64,000 nt of DNA from Parvularcula maris (GCF_024505085.1 NZ_JANIBC010000002.1:410735-474734), one strand, 5' to 3'; counted from the stretch's first letter, positions 27,146 to 35,262 are shown. The notes: generated by a model not told the origin, from the letters alone. Made by a program: numbers and translations.

Positions 27146-27937
27146 ATGTTCGAAGACCTCAAGGGCCGCAAGGCCGTCATCACCGGCTCGACCTCGGGGA
27201 TCGGCCTCGCCTTTGCCGAGGGGCTCGCCAAGATGGGGGTCGACATCACCCTCAACGGCTTCGGCGACCAGGGCGAGATCGAGGACAACCGCGCGAGGAT
27301 CGCCGGTGAGACAGGGGTCGATGTCCGCTATGACGGCGCCGACATGACCAAGCCCCAGGAGATCCGCGACCTGATCAAAGGAGCCGAGGCGGCCCATGGC
27401 CGCGTAGACATCCTCGTCAACAACGCAGGTATCCAGAAGGTCGCGCCCATCGACGAGTATGATGACGAGGTCTGGGACCGGATCATCGCCATCAACCTCA
27501 CCTCCAACTACCACACGATCAAGGCGGCGCTTCCGGGCATGAAGGAGCGCAAGTTCGGCCGTATCGTGAACATCGCCTCCGCCCACGGCCTCGTCGCCTC
27601 GCCGTTCAAGTCGGCCTACAACGCCGCCAAGCACGGCGTGGTCGGCCTGACCAAGACCGTCGCACTTGAGGCGGCCGAGTTCGGGGTCACCTGCAACGCC
27701 ATCTGCCCCGGCTTCACCTTGACCCCGCTCCTCGAAGCGCAGATGGCCGACAACGCCAAGGCCCGCGGCATCACCGAGGAGGAGGCGAAGGCCAAGCTCC
27801 TCAACGACGCCCACGCCACCAAGGAGTTCGTCACCTACGACAACCTCGTCGGCATGCTTGCCTATCTCTGCTCGGATGCAGGCTCGGGCGCGACGGGCTA
27901 CCCCTACGCCGTCGACGCCGGCTGGACCGCACACTGA
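27146..27937 (+). CDS. bdhA: D-3-hydroxybutyrate dehydrogenase
   Basis: Short-chain dehydrogenase of 263 residues that oxidises D-3-hydroxybutyrate to acetoacetate with NAD+, used in degradation of polyhydroxybutyrate. The glycine motif TGSTSGIG lies near residue 12, NNAGIQK near 92, and the catalytic Ser (NIASAHG), Tyr158 and Lys162 (YNAAK) are in place. The ending GYPYAVDAGWTAH is typical of this enzyme. ATG 27146 follows AAGGGAAG. Its TGA overlaps the start of the patatin-like gene, as in other alphaproteobacteria where the two genes are paired. Confidence 0.93.
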   Translation: MFEDLKGRKAVITGSTSGIGLAFAEGLAKMGVDITLNGFGDQGEIEDNRARIAGETGVDVRYDGADMTKPQEIRDLIKGAEAAHGRVDILVNNAGIQKVAPIDEYDDEVWDRIIAINLTSNYHTIKAALPGMKERKFGRIVNIASAHGLVASPFKSAYNAAKHGVVGLTKTVALEAAEFGVTCNAICPGFTLTPLLEAQMADNAKARGITEEEAKAKLLNDAHATKEFVTYDNLVGMLAYLCSDAGSGATGYPYAVDAGWTAH

Positions 27938-28977
27938 CGGAGCCTTCAGCGCCCCCCGCCCGCAAGCGGCTCAACCTCGCCCTTCAGGGCGGCGGGGCGC
28001 ACGGCGCCTTTGCCTGGGGGGTCTGCGACAAGCTGCTCGAAAGCGAGACAATCGAGATCAACGCCATCACCGCCACCTCGGCGGGGGCAATGGTCGGCAC
28101 CTGCCTCGCCTACGGCTATCATCTGGGTAGGGGCCAAGGCGCGCGCGACAAGCTAGACGAGTTCTGGGAGCGGGTCGCCGACCTTCAGAACCCCTTCGAG
28201 CTGCCCATGACCTCGCCGCTCCCCTTCTTCGAGGAGGCGCGGAAGTTCTGGGCCAACCAGACGATGGGCGCGGTGACCTCAGCCTTCTCGCCCTACCAGC
28301 TCAACCCCCTCAACTGGAACCCGCTAAGGGACCTCGTGGACGAGGTGGTCGACTTCGAGGCGCTCAGGCAGTGCCGCTCCATCAAGCTGTTCGTCAGCGC
28401 AACGAATGTCCGCTCGGGGAAGGTCAAGGTCTTCCCGATGGAGGAGGTGAGCCTCGACGCCTGCATGGCGTCGGCCTGCCTGCCGCACCTCTTCCAGGCG
28501 GTGGAGATCGGCGGCGAGGCCTATTGGGACGGGGGCTATATGGGCAACCCCTCCCTCTGGCCGCTCTTCTACGAAACGGAGGTCGAGGATCTCCTTCTCG
28601 TCCATATCAACCCGATCGTCCGCTCTGAGCTTCCCACCACCGTGCCGGAGATCGAGAACCGCCTCAACGAGATCACCTTCAACGCCTCTCTCCTGAAGGA
28701 GCTGCGCGCCGTCGGCTTCGTGCAGAAGCTGCTGCGTGAGGGCTGGCTGAAGGACGAGTATAAGAGCCAGCTCTCGGACATCCGCTACCACGCCATCCGC
28801 GCCGACAAGCTCCTCGACGACTTCCCCCTGGAGACGAAGTTCAACACCGACATCCACTTCCTCCGGGAGCTGAAGGAGATCGGCCGCGAGGCGGCGGCGA
28901 AGTGGATAGGCGAGGCCTGGGACAAGCTCGGCGAGGACAGCACCTGTGATCTCAGGGGCGAGTTTCTGGACCTTTAG
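27934..28977 (+). CDS. Patatin-like phospholipase family protein, apparent CTG start
   Basis: A 347-residue hydrolase of the patatin family. In the frame upstream of the first ATG (28090) lie the two family motifs GGGAHGAFAWG (oxyanion loop, about residues 20-30) and TSAGA with the nucleophile Ser49; the catalytic Asp199 is in DGGYMGN. An ATG start at 28090 would delete the nucleophile. Back to the in-frame stop at 27667 there is no ATG, GTG or TTG in frame. CTG 27934 overlaps the bdhA stop as CTGA and gives the usual N-terminus M-T-E. Function may be lipid or intracellular PHB turnover, inferred from the bdhA partner. The first Gly of GxSxG is Ala here. Confidence 0.85.
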   Translation: MTEPSAPPARKRLNLALQGGGAHGAFAWGVCDKLLESETIEINAITATSAGAMVGTCLAYGYHLGRGQGARDKLDEFWERVADLQNPFELPMTSPLPFFEEARKFWANQTMGAVTSAFSPYQLNPLNWNPLRDLVDEVVDFEALRQCRSIKLFVSATNVRSGKVKVFPMEEVSLDACMASACLPHLFQAVEIGGEAYWDGGYMGNPSLWPLFYETEVEDLLLVHINPIVRSELPTTVPEIENRLNEITFNASLLKELRAVGFVQKLLREGWLKDEYKSQLSDIRYHAIRADKLLDDFPLETKFNTDIHFLRELKEIGREAAAKWIGEAWDKLGEDSTCDLRGEFLDL

Positions 28978-28993
28978 GCTGCGACCGCACTGC

Positions 28994-29132
28994 GCTCACC
29001 TCTCCCTCCGGGAGAGGTCGAAGGCTGCGCCAGCAGGCTTCGGGTGAGGGCGTTCGAGGGCTGAGTTTAGTCTCGTGCTCGCCCTCACTCGGCATCATAG
29101 ATGCCGATCTCTCCCGGAGGGAGAGATCGGCA
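28994..29132. repeat. Family D intergenic repeat, copy 2
   Basis: Element framed by CTCTCCCTCCGGGAGAG on the left and CTCTCCCGGAGGGAGAG on the right, with CGGGTGAGGGCG and GCCCTCACTCGGCATC inside. It fills the gap between two convergent genes. Copy 1 is at 108-222; the last bases of the window (CACCCTCACTCGACATC) match its central part. Confidence 0.6.
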
Positions 29133-29145
29133 AGGATGAGACCCC

Positions 29146-29709
29146 CTACTCCTCCTCGCTCAGCGCCTCCAGCCGAGGCTTCAGCTTCTTGACCATCGCC
29201 AAGTCGCTGTCCGGCACGGCATCGAGGTTGTCGGCAAGCGAGGACATGCGCTTCAGCATCGAGCGCATCTTGGCAGGGACATATTGCAGCTCGGCATCGC
29301 TCATATTGGCGGCCTCGCGCATATCCTTGAGCTCGCCCTTCGACATCTCCGAGCGCATGAAGGCGGCCATGAAGCGGTCGCCCGCTTCGCCGAAGCTCTC
29401 CATGGAAGAGAAGCCGTTGCGCTTCACCGAGGCGCGGAAGGGCTGGCCCGCCTCGGGGTGGCCTGCAAGCCGCTCGGCCAGGGAGCTCATGAAGACGATC
29501 TTGCCGTCCTCCGACAGAAGCATGTCCATGGCGCCCGCCGGGTCGTCCTCCATGTCGAGGTCGATATCGAAGTCCACATCCTCGTTCTCGTCGGCATAGA
29601 CCTTCATCTCCTCAAGGACGGTGATGAAGCCCTCCGCCTCCCTCTCGGTCAGGGGGGCGGCGTGGGCGCTGCCGATCACCAGCAGCAGGACGGAGAGAAG
29701 ACGGAGCAT
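29146..29709 (-). CDS. Small exported protein of unknown function
   Basis: A 187-residue protein with a signal peptide (MLRLLSVLLLVIGSAHA, cleavage after residue 17). The mature part is helical and charged, with a highly acidic stretch (ENEDVDFDIDLDMEDDP) and several Met-rich helices. No known domain recognised. It follows the SRAP gene on the minus strand after 12 bases and is probably read from the same transcript. Confidence 0.6.
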   Translation of the reverse strand: MLRLLSVLLLVIGSAHAAPLTEREAEGFITVLEEMKVYADENEDVDFDIDLDMEDDPAGAMDMLLSEDGKIVFMSSLAERLAGHPEAGQPFRASVKRNGFSSMESFGEAGDRFMAAFMRSEMSKGELKDMREAANMSDAELQYVPAKMRSMLKRMSSLADNLDAVPDSDLAMVKKLKPRLEALSEEE

Positions 29710-29721
29710 GAGAGGACCCTT

Positions 29722-30444
29722 CTAGAGTAGCCGCGTGCGCGGGGCAGGCGGGGCGCGTTCGTGGCGCAGCTCGCCGCCCTCGATGGGCGAGGTAAGCTGC
29801 TCGCCCTCAGCTTTCCAGCTTCCCACAGCCCGGTCCACCGGCCAGTACACATAATCGGCTTGCGGTCCGGCAATGATCTCGAAGGCCGGGGCGAGGTCGG
29901 TCTCATCCACTGTCAGCCACTGGGCGTAGTCGTCAGGCCGAACCACGACCGGGGTGCGGTGGTGGAGCTTCGCCGCCTCCCCTTCCGAGGCGCGGGTCAG
30001 GAACGCCGCCGTTCGCAGCTCGCTACCGTCGGCGCCGAGCCAGTCCTCGTAGATGCCCGCCAGGGAGAAGAGCGGCAGCTCCGGCCCGAGCCCGATTACA
30101 TAGGGCTGTTTGACCCCTCCCTCCTCGCGCCACTCATAGAAGCCGTTCATGGGAAAGAGGCAGTGCCTCCGCCGGAAAGCCGCCTGGAACATCGGCTTCT
30201 CGTGGGCGGTTTCGGAGCGGACATTGATCATCGGCTTCTTCAGCCACTTCCCCTCCCGGTCCCAGGAGGGCACGAAGCCCCAGCGCACGAGCTCATAGGC
30301 GCGGGTCTCGCCGTTCTGGACGATGATCGGCACGGGCTGGCTCGGCGCGATGTTGTAGCGCGGCGGGGCGTTGTCCCAGGGGACGATGCCGTAGTGCTCG
30401 GAAACCTCGTAGGGCGTATCCTTAAGTAGGTAGCGCGCGTTCAA
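29722..30444 (-). CDS. SOS response-associated peptidase (SRAP/YedK-HMCES family) lacking the catalytic cysteine
   Basis: A 240-residue SRAP-domain protein. Family proteins bind abasic sites in single-stranded DNA and trap them covalently through Cys2, exposed after Met removal. Conserved residues here are the RYNIAP segment, Asn74 in MINVRSET, Glu104 in GFYEW and a His161-His162 pair, matching Asn75, Glu105 and His160 of E. coli YedK. The N-terminus, however, reads M-N-A-R-Y in place of M-C-G-R-Y, so Cys2 is Asn. The TTG start has GGGAG six bases upstream. An ATG at 30492 would add 16 residues and overlap the divergent NUDIX gene. Either way no Cys is near the N-terminus. Confidence 0.85.
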   Translation of the reverse strand: MNARYLLKDTPYEVSEHYGIVPWDNAPPRYNIAPSQPVPIIVQNGETRAYELVRWGFVPSWDREGKWLKKPMINVRSETAHEKPMFQAAFRRRHCLFPMNGFYEWREEGGVKQPYVIGLGPELPLFSLAGIYEDWLGADGSELRTAAFLTRASEGEAAKLHHRTPVVVRPDDYAQWLTVDETDLAPAFEIIAGPQADYVYWPVDRAVGSWKAEGEQLTSPIEGGELRHERAPPAPRTRLL

Positions 30445-30455
30445 AGGAAGCTCCC

Positions 30456-30884
30456 ATGGTTCAGACACCCGGTTCCCGCCCCATCCTCGCAACCGGCGGG
30501 GTCGTTCTCAAGGGCTCTGAGGTGCTTCTGATCCAGCGGGGGCGTGAGCCCTTCAAAGGCCAGTGGTCGATCCCCGGCGGCAAGGTCGAGCATGGCGAGC
30601 GGCTGGAGGACGCCGTGCGCCGCGAGGTCATGGAGGAGACCGGCGTGACTTGCGAGGTGCTCGGCTTGATCGGCGTCTTCGAAGCCATGCCCAGGCGGGA
30701 GGGGGAGCCGCACTTCGTCATGGCGGACTATGCCTGCCGCTGGGTCTCCGGCGAGCCCCTCGCCGCCGACGACGCCATGGACGCGGCCTTCATGCCGCTG
30801 GCAGAGGCCCTCGCCCATGTGGCCTGGGACGAGACCAGGCGGGCCGTGCAAGGGGCGCTTCGCTTCGCTAAGGAGGCAGGATGA
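30456..30884 (+). CDS. NUDIX hydrolase
   Basis: A 142-residue NUDIX protein that hydrolyses nucleoside diphosphates linked to another group. The complete Nudix box, Gx5Ex7REUxEExGU, lies at residues 42-64 (GKVEHGERLEDAVRREVMEE). The substrate is probably ADP-ribose or a similar compound, not certain. ATG 30456 has AAGGAAG upstream and lies 11 bases from the start of the divergent SRAP gene. The TIGR02301 gene overlaps its end by four bases (ATGA). Confidence 0.9.
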   Translation: MVQTPGSRPILATGGVVLKGSEVLLIQRGREPFKGQWSIPGGKVEHGERLEDAVRREVMEETGVTCEVLGLIGVFEAMPRREGEPHFVMADYACRWVSGEPLAADDAMDAAFMPLAEALAHVAWDETRRAVQGALRFAKEAG

Positions 30885-31261
30885 TCGCCCTCCTCGCCGC
30901 CCTCTTCCTCGCCCAGCAGCCCCCGGTCAGCGACGCGCCCGCCGCCGCGGACGTCTATGGCAGGCGCCAGCAGGACCTCATCCTGCTGGCCGCGCGGCTC
31001 GGCAGCCTCCACCGCCTCAACCAGGTCTGCCCGAGCTACGGCCAGATCACCGTCTTCCGCGACCGCATGATGGAGGTGGTCGATGTCGAACGCCCGCCCC
31101 GCGACACGAAAGAGGCGATGATCGCAGGCTTCAACGACGGCTACCGCCAGATGACCGAGCGGCACATGACATGCTCACTGGAGGCGGAAGAGGATTTCAC
31201 CAGAGCCGCGCTGTCGGCCCTGTCGATCAGCGACCGGCTGGCGGCGCCTTTGGGGGTTTGA
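30881..31261 (+). CDS. TIGR02301 family exported protein
   Basis: A 126-residue protein with a short hydrophobic N-terminus (MIALLAALFLAQQPP) and a helical mature part with two Cys (QVCPSYG and HMTCSLE), which fits the alphaproteobacterial TIGR02301 family of unknown function. It starts inside the NUDIX stop codon (ATGA), so translation is coupled; the NUDIX neighbour also supports the assignment. Probably periplasmic. Confidence 0.68.
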   Translation: MIALLAALFLAQQPPVSDAPAAADVYGRRQQDLILLAARLGSLHRLNQVCPSYGQITVFRDRMMEVVDVERPPRDTKEAMIAGFNDGYRQMTERHMTCSLEAEEDFTRAALSALSISDRLAAPLGV

Positions 31262-31267
31262 AGGGGT

Positions 31268-31486
31268 TTCCTCCCCTTCAGGGGAGGTGTCAGCGAGGCT
31301 GACGGAGGGGACGACGAACTAAGCGAAGACGATTGATTGACAGTCCCCCTGCGCCCTACGGGCACCTCCCCCTGATAGGGGGAGGAAAGCAGACAACCGG
31401 CCTTTCCTACGAAGAACGCGAGCGAAGCGCAGCGAAGCCGAGCCGGCGCTCAAGTAGCGAGCGCGAGCGAGCGGTAGCGCCACTCA
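31268..31486 (-). repeat. Mosaic of family C (reverse) and a deleted family B copy
   Basis: 31268-31388 is a family C element in reverse orientation (CTCCCCTTCAGGGGAG, then GCCCTACGGGC and CTCCCCCTGATAGGGGGAG). 31411-31486 is a family B element, also reversed, that keeps both B flanks (CGAAGAACGCGAGCG and GAGCGGTAGCGCC) but has lost the three-hairpin core, replaced by a few bases. Together they fill most of the gap between the TIGR02301 gene and the next membrane protein gene. Confidence 0.65.
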
Positions 31487-31533
31487 ACATTACTAGGCCT
31501 GCCCTCTGGCAGGCCGGAGCGCCCACAAAAACA

Positions 31534-31562
31534 TTGACCCGCCTCACGTTAGGGTGAACAAT
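31534..31562 (+). promoter_or_regulatory. Candidate promoter of the 31597 membrane protein gene
   Basis: TTGACC at 31534-31539, a 17-base spacer and AACAAT at 31557-31562, ending 34 bases before the start codon. Confidence 0.4.
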
Positions 31563-31596
31563 TCTTAAAGGGACAGGCAAGGGTGGGTCTTCGGCC

Positions 31597-32214
31597 ATGT
31601 GGCGGCTTCTTTCCGCGCTCGTGATTCTGGCGTCGCTGGTGTTCAACGTGTTCGCGTTGACGGCCCTGCTCGACGCCTGGGAGATCGCTGATACGGCCTG
31701 GCGGCAGCCTTTTCACCGCCTCGGTGCTCTTTACGAGGTGCCGGTGCGCCTTCTGGCGGAAACGGTGCAGGGGCCGTTATCGGCCCTGGTCGGGGACCGG
31801 ATCGAGCTGCCCTGCTGGTGGATCCATGTCTTCGCCATGTACGCCTCCTCGGCGGCGGCGATCTATGCCGGGTCGATGGGCCGGGCGGAGCGGGAGAAGC
31901 GCGTGGGCGAGATCATGCGCGGGGGCGCTTCGATCTTCTTCCCGCTGGCCATTGTCACCTATCTCGGCAACCTCATCGTCCAAGGCTTTCGCAACCGGAT
32001 CGTCTCGCGCTTCCTGACCCAGCACAACAAGACCGCCCTCTTCTACGCGGCAGGGGTTCTGGGGATGTATGCAGGCGGCAACTACATCAACGCCGAGATA
32101 CTGACCGGACCGCCAGCGCCGGGACAGGAGTTCTCGGTCAAGAACGAGGGCACCTGCCGCTTCGGCGACGGCGACATTGTGGATCAGCTCATCCGCGCGG
32201 TATCGGCCGAGTAG
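31597..32214 (+). CDS. Membrane protein of unknown function
   Basis: A 205-residue protein with an N-terminal hydrophobic helix (about 5-28), a central one (about 70-92) and two more (about 108-128 and 143-160), so probably four transmembrane passes. The C-terminal 35 residues are polar. No family recognised. It stands alone between a repeat mosaic and a family A/B composite repeat. Confidence 0.6.
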   Translation: MWRLLSALVILASLVFNVFALTALLDAWEIADTAWRQPFHRLGALYEVPVRLLAETVQGPLSALVGDRIELPCWWIHVFAMYASSAAAIYAGSMGRAEREKRVGEIMRGGASIFFPLAIVTYLGNLIVQGFRNRIVSRFLTQHNKTALFYAAGVLGMYAGGNYINAEILTGPPAPGQEFSVKNEGTCRFGDGDIVDQLIRAVSAE

Positions 32215-32223
32215 CAGACTCCG

Positions 32224-32427
32224 CCGTCATCCCGGACTTTGAAGGCGGTTCACCGTAGGTGAAGCAGAAGGTCCGGGGGACCTTCTGCAGGCGGAGAAGG
32301 CCACGGCAGTGGCAAAGGCTATCCGGGACCCATGGATTGGGCTTTCAATACAGAACAAGAGCTCTTTGCGTTTCGGCGGCCAGTCCATGGGTCCCGGATA
32401 AGTGCTGCGCACTTTCCGGGATGACGG
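32224..32427. repeat. Family A repeat with a family B core inside its left arm (copy 2 of each)
   Basis: The outer element is family A: CCGTCATCCCGG at the left, CTATCCGGGACCCATGG and CCATGGGTCCCGG inside, and CCGGGATGACGG at the right. Within the left arm, 32239-32315 carries the family B core with stems TTCACC/GGTGAA, AGAAGGTCC/GGACCTTCT and GCCAC/GTGGC. The normal A left arm resumes directly after it, so B appears inserted in A. Confidence 0.75.
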
Positions 32428-32432
32428 CGCTG

Positions 32433-33755
32433 CTATGAACTCCTGATCGTCTCGTCGAAGCGCACGGGCTCCCCAGCCCCTTCCAGGACCACCTCGCCCT
32501 CCCACATGACCGTCCGGCCGCGAATGATCGTGCCGATGGGAAAGCCCTGGACCTCGCGGCCCGCAAAAGGCGTCCAGCCGGACTTGTTGGCCATCATCTC
32601 GTCCGTGAGGGTCACTTTACGCGAGAGGTCGCACACGGTGATGTCGGCGTCGTAGCCGATGGCGAGCCGGCCCTTGCCGCGAAGCTGGAACAACCGCTGC
32701 GCCCCGGCCGAGGTCAGATCCACGAAGCGCTGCAGTGTCATCCGGCCCTTGGCCACATGGTCGAGCATCACCGGCACCAGGGTCTGAACCCCCGGCATGC
32801 CGGACGGCGACAGCGGATAGGGCTTCGCCTTCTCCTCGATCGTGTGCGGCGCATGGTCCGAACCCACCACATCGAAGAGCCCCATGCGGAGATAGTGCCA
32901 CAAAGCCTCCGCATGCTGAGAAGGTCTGATCGGCGGGTTCATCTGCGCCTTGGTGCCGAGCCGATCATAGGCTTCGGGGGCGGAGAGCGTCAGGTGCTGC
33001 GGCGTCACCTCGCAGGACGCGATGTCCTTGTTGGCGGCCAGCATGGGCAGCTCGTCCGCGGTGGTCACATGAAGAACGTGCACCCGCCGCCCCGTTTCGC
33101 GGGCGATCTTCAGAAGCCGCGTGGTGGACTTCACCGCCGCCTCGACCGAGCGCACCTCGTAATGGGAATGCACGTCGCCCTCGCGGGCGAGCCGCGCATT
33201 CGCCTCCATCGTGTCCTCGTCCTCGGAGTGGATCGCCACCCGTCTGCGTCCTGACGAAAGCGCCGCGCGCAGGCCCTCATCGTCCGGCACCAGAAGATTG
33301 CCGGTGGAGGCGCCCATGAAGATCTTCACCCCGCAGACACCGGGATGCATCTCGAGCTCGGCGAGGCTCGCCGCATTGTCCGTGGTCGCACCGACATAGA
33401 AGGCGTGGTCGCAGTGCATCCGCGCCGCACGCGTCAGCTTGTCCTCGAGCGCCTCGACGGTGGAGGTGGAGGGCTTGGTGTTCGGCATCTCGAAGACGGC
33501 GGTGATGCCGCCGAGCACCGCGCCGCGCGAGCCTGTCTCGAGGTCTTCCTTATGCTCCGCCCCCGGCTCGCGGAAATGCACCTGGGTGTCGATGCAGCCG
33601 GGAAAGAGGTGCAGCCCGGTGCATTCGATCACCTCGCCGCCGGAAAGGTTCTCGCCGATGGCCGCGATCTTACCGTCCGTGATCGCCACATCGCGGATGC
33701 CCGCGCCGTCATGGCCTACGACCGTGCCGCCCTTGAGAACGCGCTCGTAAGCCAT
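32433..33755 (-). CDS. pyrC: Dihydroorotase
   Basis: Zinc amidohydrolase of 440 residues, third step of pyrimidine synthesis (carbamoyl-aspartate to dihydroorotate). Metal and substrate residues are visible: QVHFREPG (His60, Arg62), the Lys in GVKIFMGAST that is carboxylated, His in IHSED and HVLHVTT, and the Asp in GSDHAPH. The first His of the usual HxH motif is Gln, a variant seen in one known dihydroorotase subgroup. The start codon overlaps the M23 gene stop by one base, giving a DUF2093-M23-pyrC operon. An allantoinase or hydantoinase is a less likely alternative. Confidence 0.87.
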   Translation of the reverse strand: MAYERVLKGGTVVGHDGAGIRDVAITDGKIAAIGENLSGGEVIECTGLHLFPGCIDTQVHFREPGAEHKEDLETGSRGAVLGGITAVFEMPNTKPSTSTVEALEDKLTRAARMHCDHAFYVGATTDNAASLAELEMHPGVCGVKIFMGASTGNLLVPDDEGLRAALSSGRRRVAIHSEDEDTMEANARLAREGDVHSHYEVRSVEAAVKSTTRLLKIARETGRRVHVLHVTTADELPMLAANKDIASCEVTPQHLTLSAPEAYDRLGTKAQMNPPIRPSQHAEALWHYLRMGLFDVVGSDHAPHTIEEKAKPYPLSPSGMPGVQTLVPVMLDHVAKGRMTLQRFVDLTSAGAQRLFQLRGKGRLAIGYDADITVCDLSRKVTLTDEMMANKSGWTPFAGREVQGFPIGTIIRGRTVMWEGEVVLEGAGEPVRFDETIRSS

Positions 33756-34717
33756 CAGCGCTGCAGCCCCAGCATGGGCGGCACCAGAAGCTCCGGGTCC
33801 ACCGGGGTGCCGTTGTAGTTGACCGTCCAGTGAAGATGCGGCCCCGTGGCCCGGCCGGTCATGCCCACCGCGCCGATCACCTCGCCCTTGGTGACGATCT
33901 GCCCCGGCTTCACGTCCACCCGGCTGAGATGCAGCATCGCCGATTCGATCCCCTGGCCGTGGTCGATGAAGATCAGCCCGCCCTCGAAGTACATGTCGCT
34001 CTCGGCGAGCGTGATCTTGCCGGTGGAGGGGGCGCGGATATCGGTGCCCTGGAAGTCCATGGGGCTGGTGCCGACGGGGGCTGCGATGTCGGTGCCGGAA
34101 TGGGGCCTTTTGGGGTCGCCGTTGAGGATGCGCTGCGCGCCCATCTTGCCGGAGATGCGCCCGCGCACCGGCCAGTCCCAGCCCGCCCGCCAGTAAGAGG
34201 TCGCGGCCCGGTCGGCCCTTGCCGCCCGCTTCAGCTCCTGGTCGGCGCGGATCTTGGAGAGCTGCTCCTCGGTATAGGGGTTCACCTTGGCCGGATCGAG
34301 GTTGTCGATGCGGCTCACCGGAAACTCGCGCTCGCCGATCAGGGGCTTCCGCTCCTCGACCGTGCCGTCGGGATAGGTGAGGACGATATCGGCACGGCCT
34401 TCATAGTCGCGTCCGAAACCGAGCGCGAAATGGCCGTCGCTATCCACCGCCACGGGATCGCCGTCGAGGGTCACGCGCGTACCCGGCTCGGTGACCCAGA
34501 AGCTCAGCCCCGCCTGCACCAATCGGCCCCTGGTCAGGCTGACCCGCTCGGTCACCACCTCCGCCGGGGCCTCGTCCACCAGATCGTCCTCGACGGGAGG
34601 GAGCTCGGTCACGGCGGGCGCCTGCTCCTTCGTAGGCGACAGGCTCGGCGGGGGCGGGGTCTGGGCACAGGCGACCGCGAACAGGCACGGCGCGGCGGTC
34701 AGAAGCCATCGGTACAT
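33755..34717 (-). CDS. M23 family (LytM-type) peptidase lipoprotein
   Basis: A 320-residue lipoprotein (signal ending AVAC, lipid Cys17) with a Pro-rich linker, a beta-rich middle, and a C-terminal LytM domain. Zinc and catalytic residues are HSGTDIA (H-x3-D), then the HLS and PHLHW motifs. Intact zinc residues suggest an active endopeptidase cutting peptidoglycan cross-bridges in the periplasm. It starts immediately after the DUF2093 stop (TAG-ATG) and its own stop overlaps pyrC by one base. Confidence 0.88.
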   Translation of the reverse strand: MYRWLLTAAPCLFAVACAQTPPPPSLSPTKEQAPAVTELPPVEDDLVDEAPAEVVTERVSLTRGRLVQAGLSFWVTEPGTRVTLDGDPVAVDSDGHFALGFGRDYEGRADIVLTYPDGTVEERKPLIGEREFPVSRIDNLDPAKVNPYTEEQLSKIRADQELKRAARADRAATSYWRAGWDWPVRGRISGKMGAQRILNGDPKRPHSGTDIAAPVGTSPMDFQGTDIRAPSTGKITLAESDMYFEGGLIFIDHGQGIESAMLHLSRVDVKPGQIVTKGEVIGAVGMTGRATGPHLHWTVNYNGTPVDPELLVPPMLGLQR

Positions 34718-34945
34718 CTAGAAACTCCTCCCCTGGGACAGGGCGTCCTCGCGCGCTTTGTTGGCGGCGGCGGCGTCGGCATAGGGCTGTTGCAGGTCCA
34801 CGCTCCAGTAGCGCAGCTCCTTCAGCGGGATCACCCGGTCGGTAACCGCGCAGCGCACGAAGGTGCCGGGCTTGAGGACATCGAAATCGGCGTCGAGGTA
34901 GCGAAGCTGCGCCTCCCCGCCAGCGCTCAGATCAAGGCTGTTCAT
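34718..34945 (-). CDS. DUF2093 domain protein
   Basis: A 75-residue protein matching DUF2093, a small alphaproteobacterial family with the pattern EAQLRYLDADFDVLKPGTFVRCAVT and IPLKELRYWSV. Function unknown. The ATG at 34945 is chosen because the longer frame upstream runs through a family A repeat. It leads the DUF2093-M23-pyrC operon. Confidence 0.75.
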   Translation of the reverse strand: MNSLDLSAGGEAQLRYLDADFDVLKPGTFVRCAVTDRVIPLKELRYWSVDLQQPYADAAAANKAREDALSQGRSF

Positions 34946-34991
34946 GGGGCTTTCGATACGCGCTTGCGGCCCCTGCGCCAAGCTTTCTTCC

Positions 34992-35123
34992 CCGTCATCC
35001 GGGAAGCCGAAGGCTATCCGAGACCCATGGCCGACGGTTTTTCGTCCGGAACGACACCCGAACCTCTGGTGACGACTAGTCCATGGGTCCCGCATAAGCG
35101 CTCCGCACTTTCCGGGATGACGA
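34992..35123. repeat. Family A palindromic repeat, copy 3
   Basis: CCGTCATCCGGG at the left and CCGGGATGACG at the right, with CTATCCGAGACCCATGG and CCATGGGTCCCGCATAAG as inner arms. It separates the DUF2093 operon from the divergent ATP synthase F0 operon. Confidence 0.75.
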
Positions 35124-35180
35124 AGCGCAGGTGTTGGGAGCCAAATTCGAACCGGAGCCCCTTTTCCCACAAGGCCAGCG

Positions 35181-35208
35181 TTGACCCGCGCGAAGGGCAG
35201 CTATAGAG
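35181..35208 (+). promoter_or_regulatory. Candidate promoter of the ATP synthase F0 operon
   Basis: TTGACCC at 35181-35187, a 12-base spacer and GCTATAGA at 35200-35207, close to the Caulobacter housekeeping pattern TTGACGS-N10-14-GCTANAWC. It ends 55 bases before the atpI start. Confidence 0.55.
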
Positions 35209-35262
35209 GGCGCGGCGATCACTTTCGCGGCGCGCAAACATCGGGGGCGACGTCACGGTTTC

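Noticed and set aside
28090..28977. Patatin-like gene starting at ATG 28090
   Set aside because: It would lose the oxyanion loop and the nucleophile serine, both encoded in the same open frame upstream.
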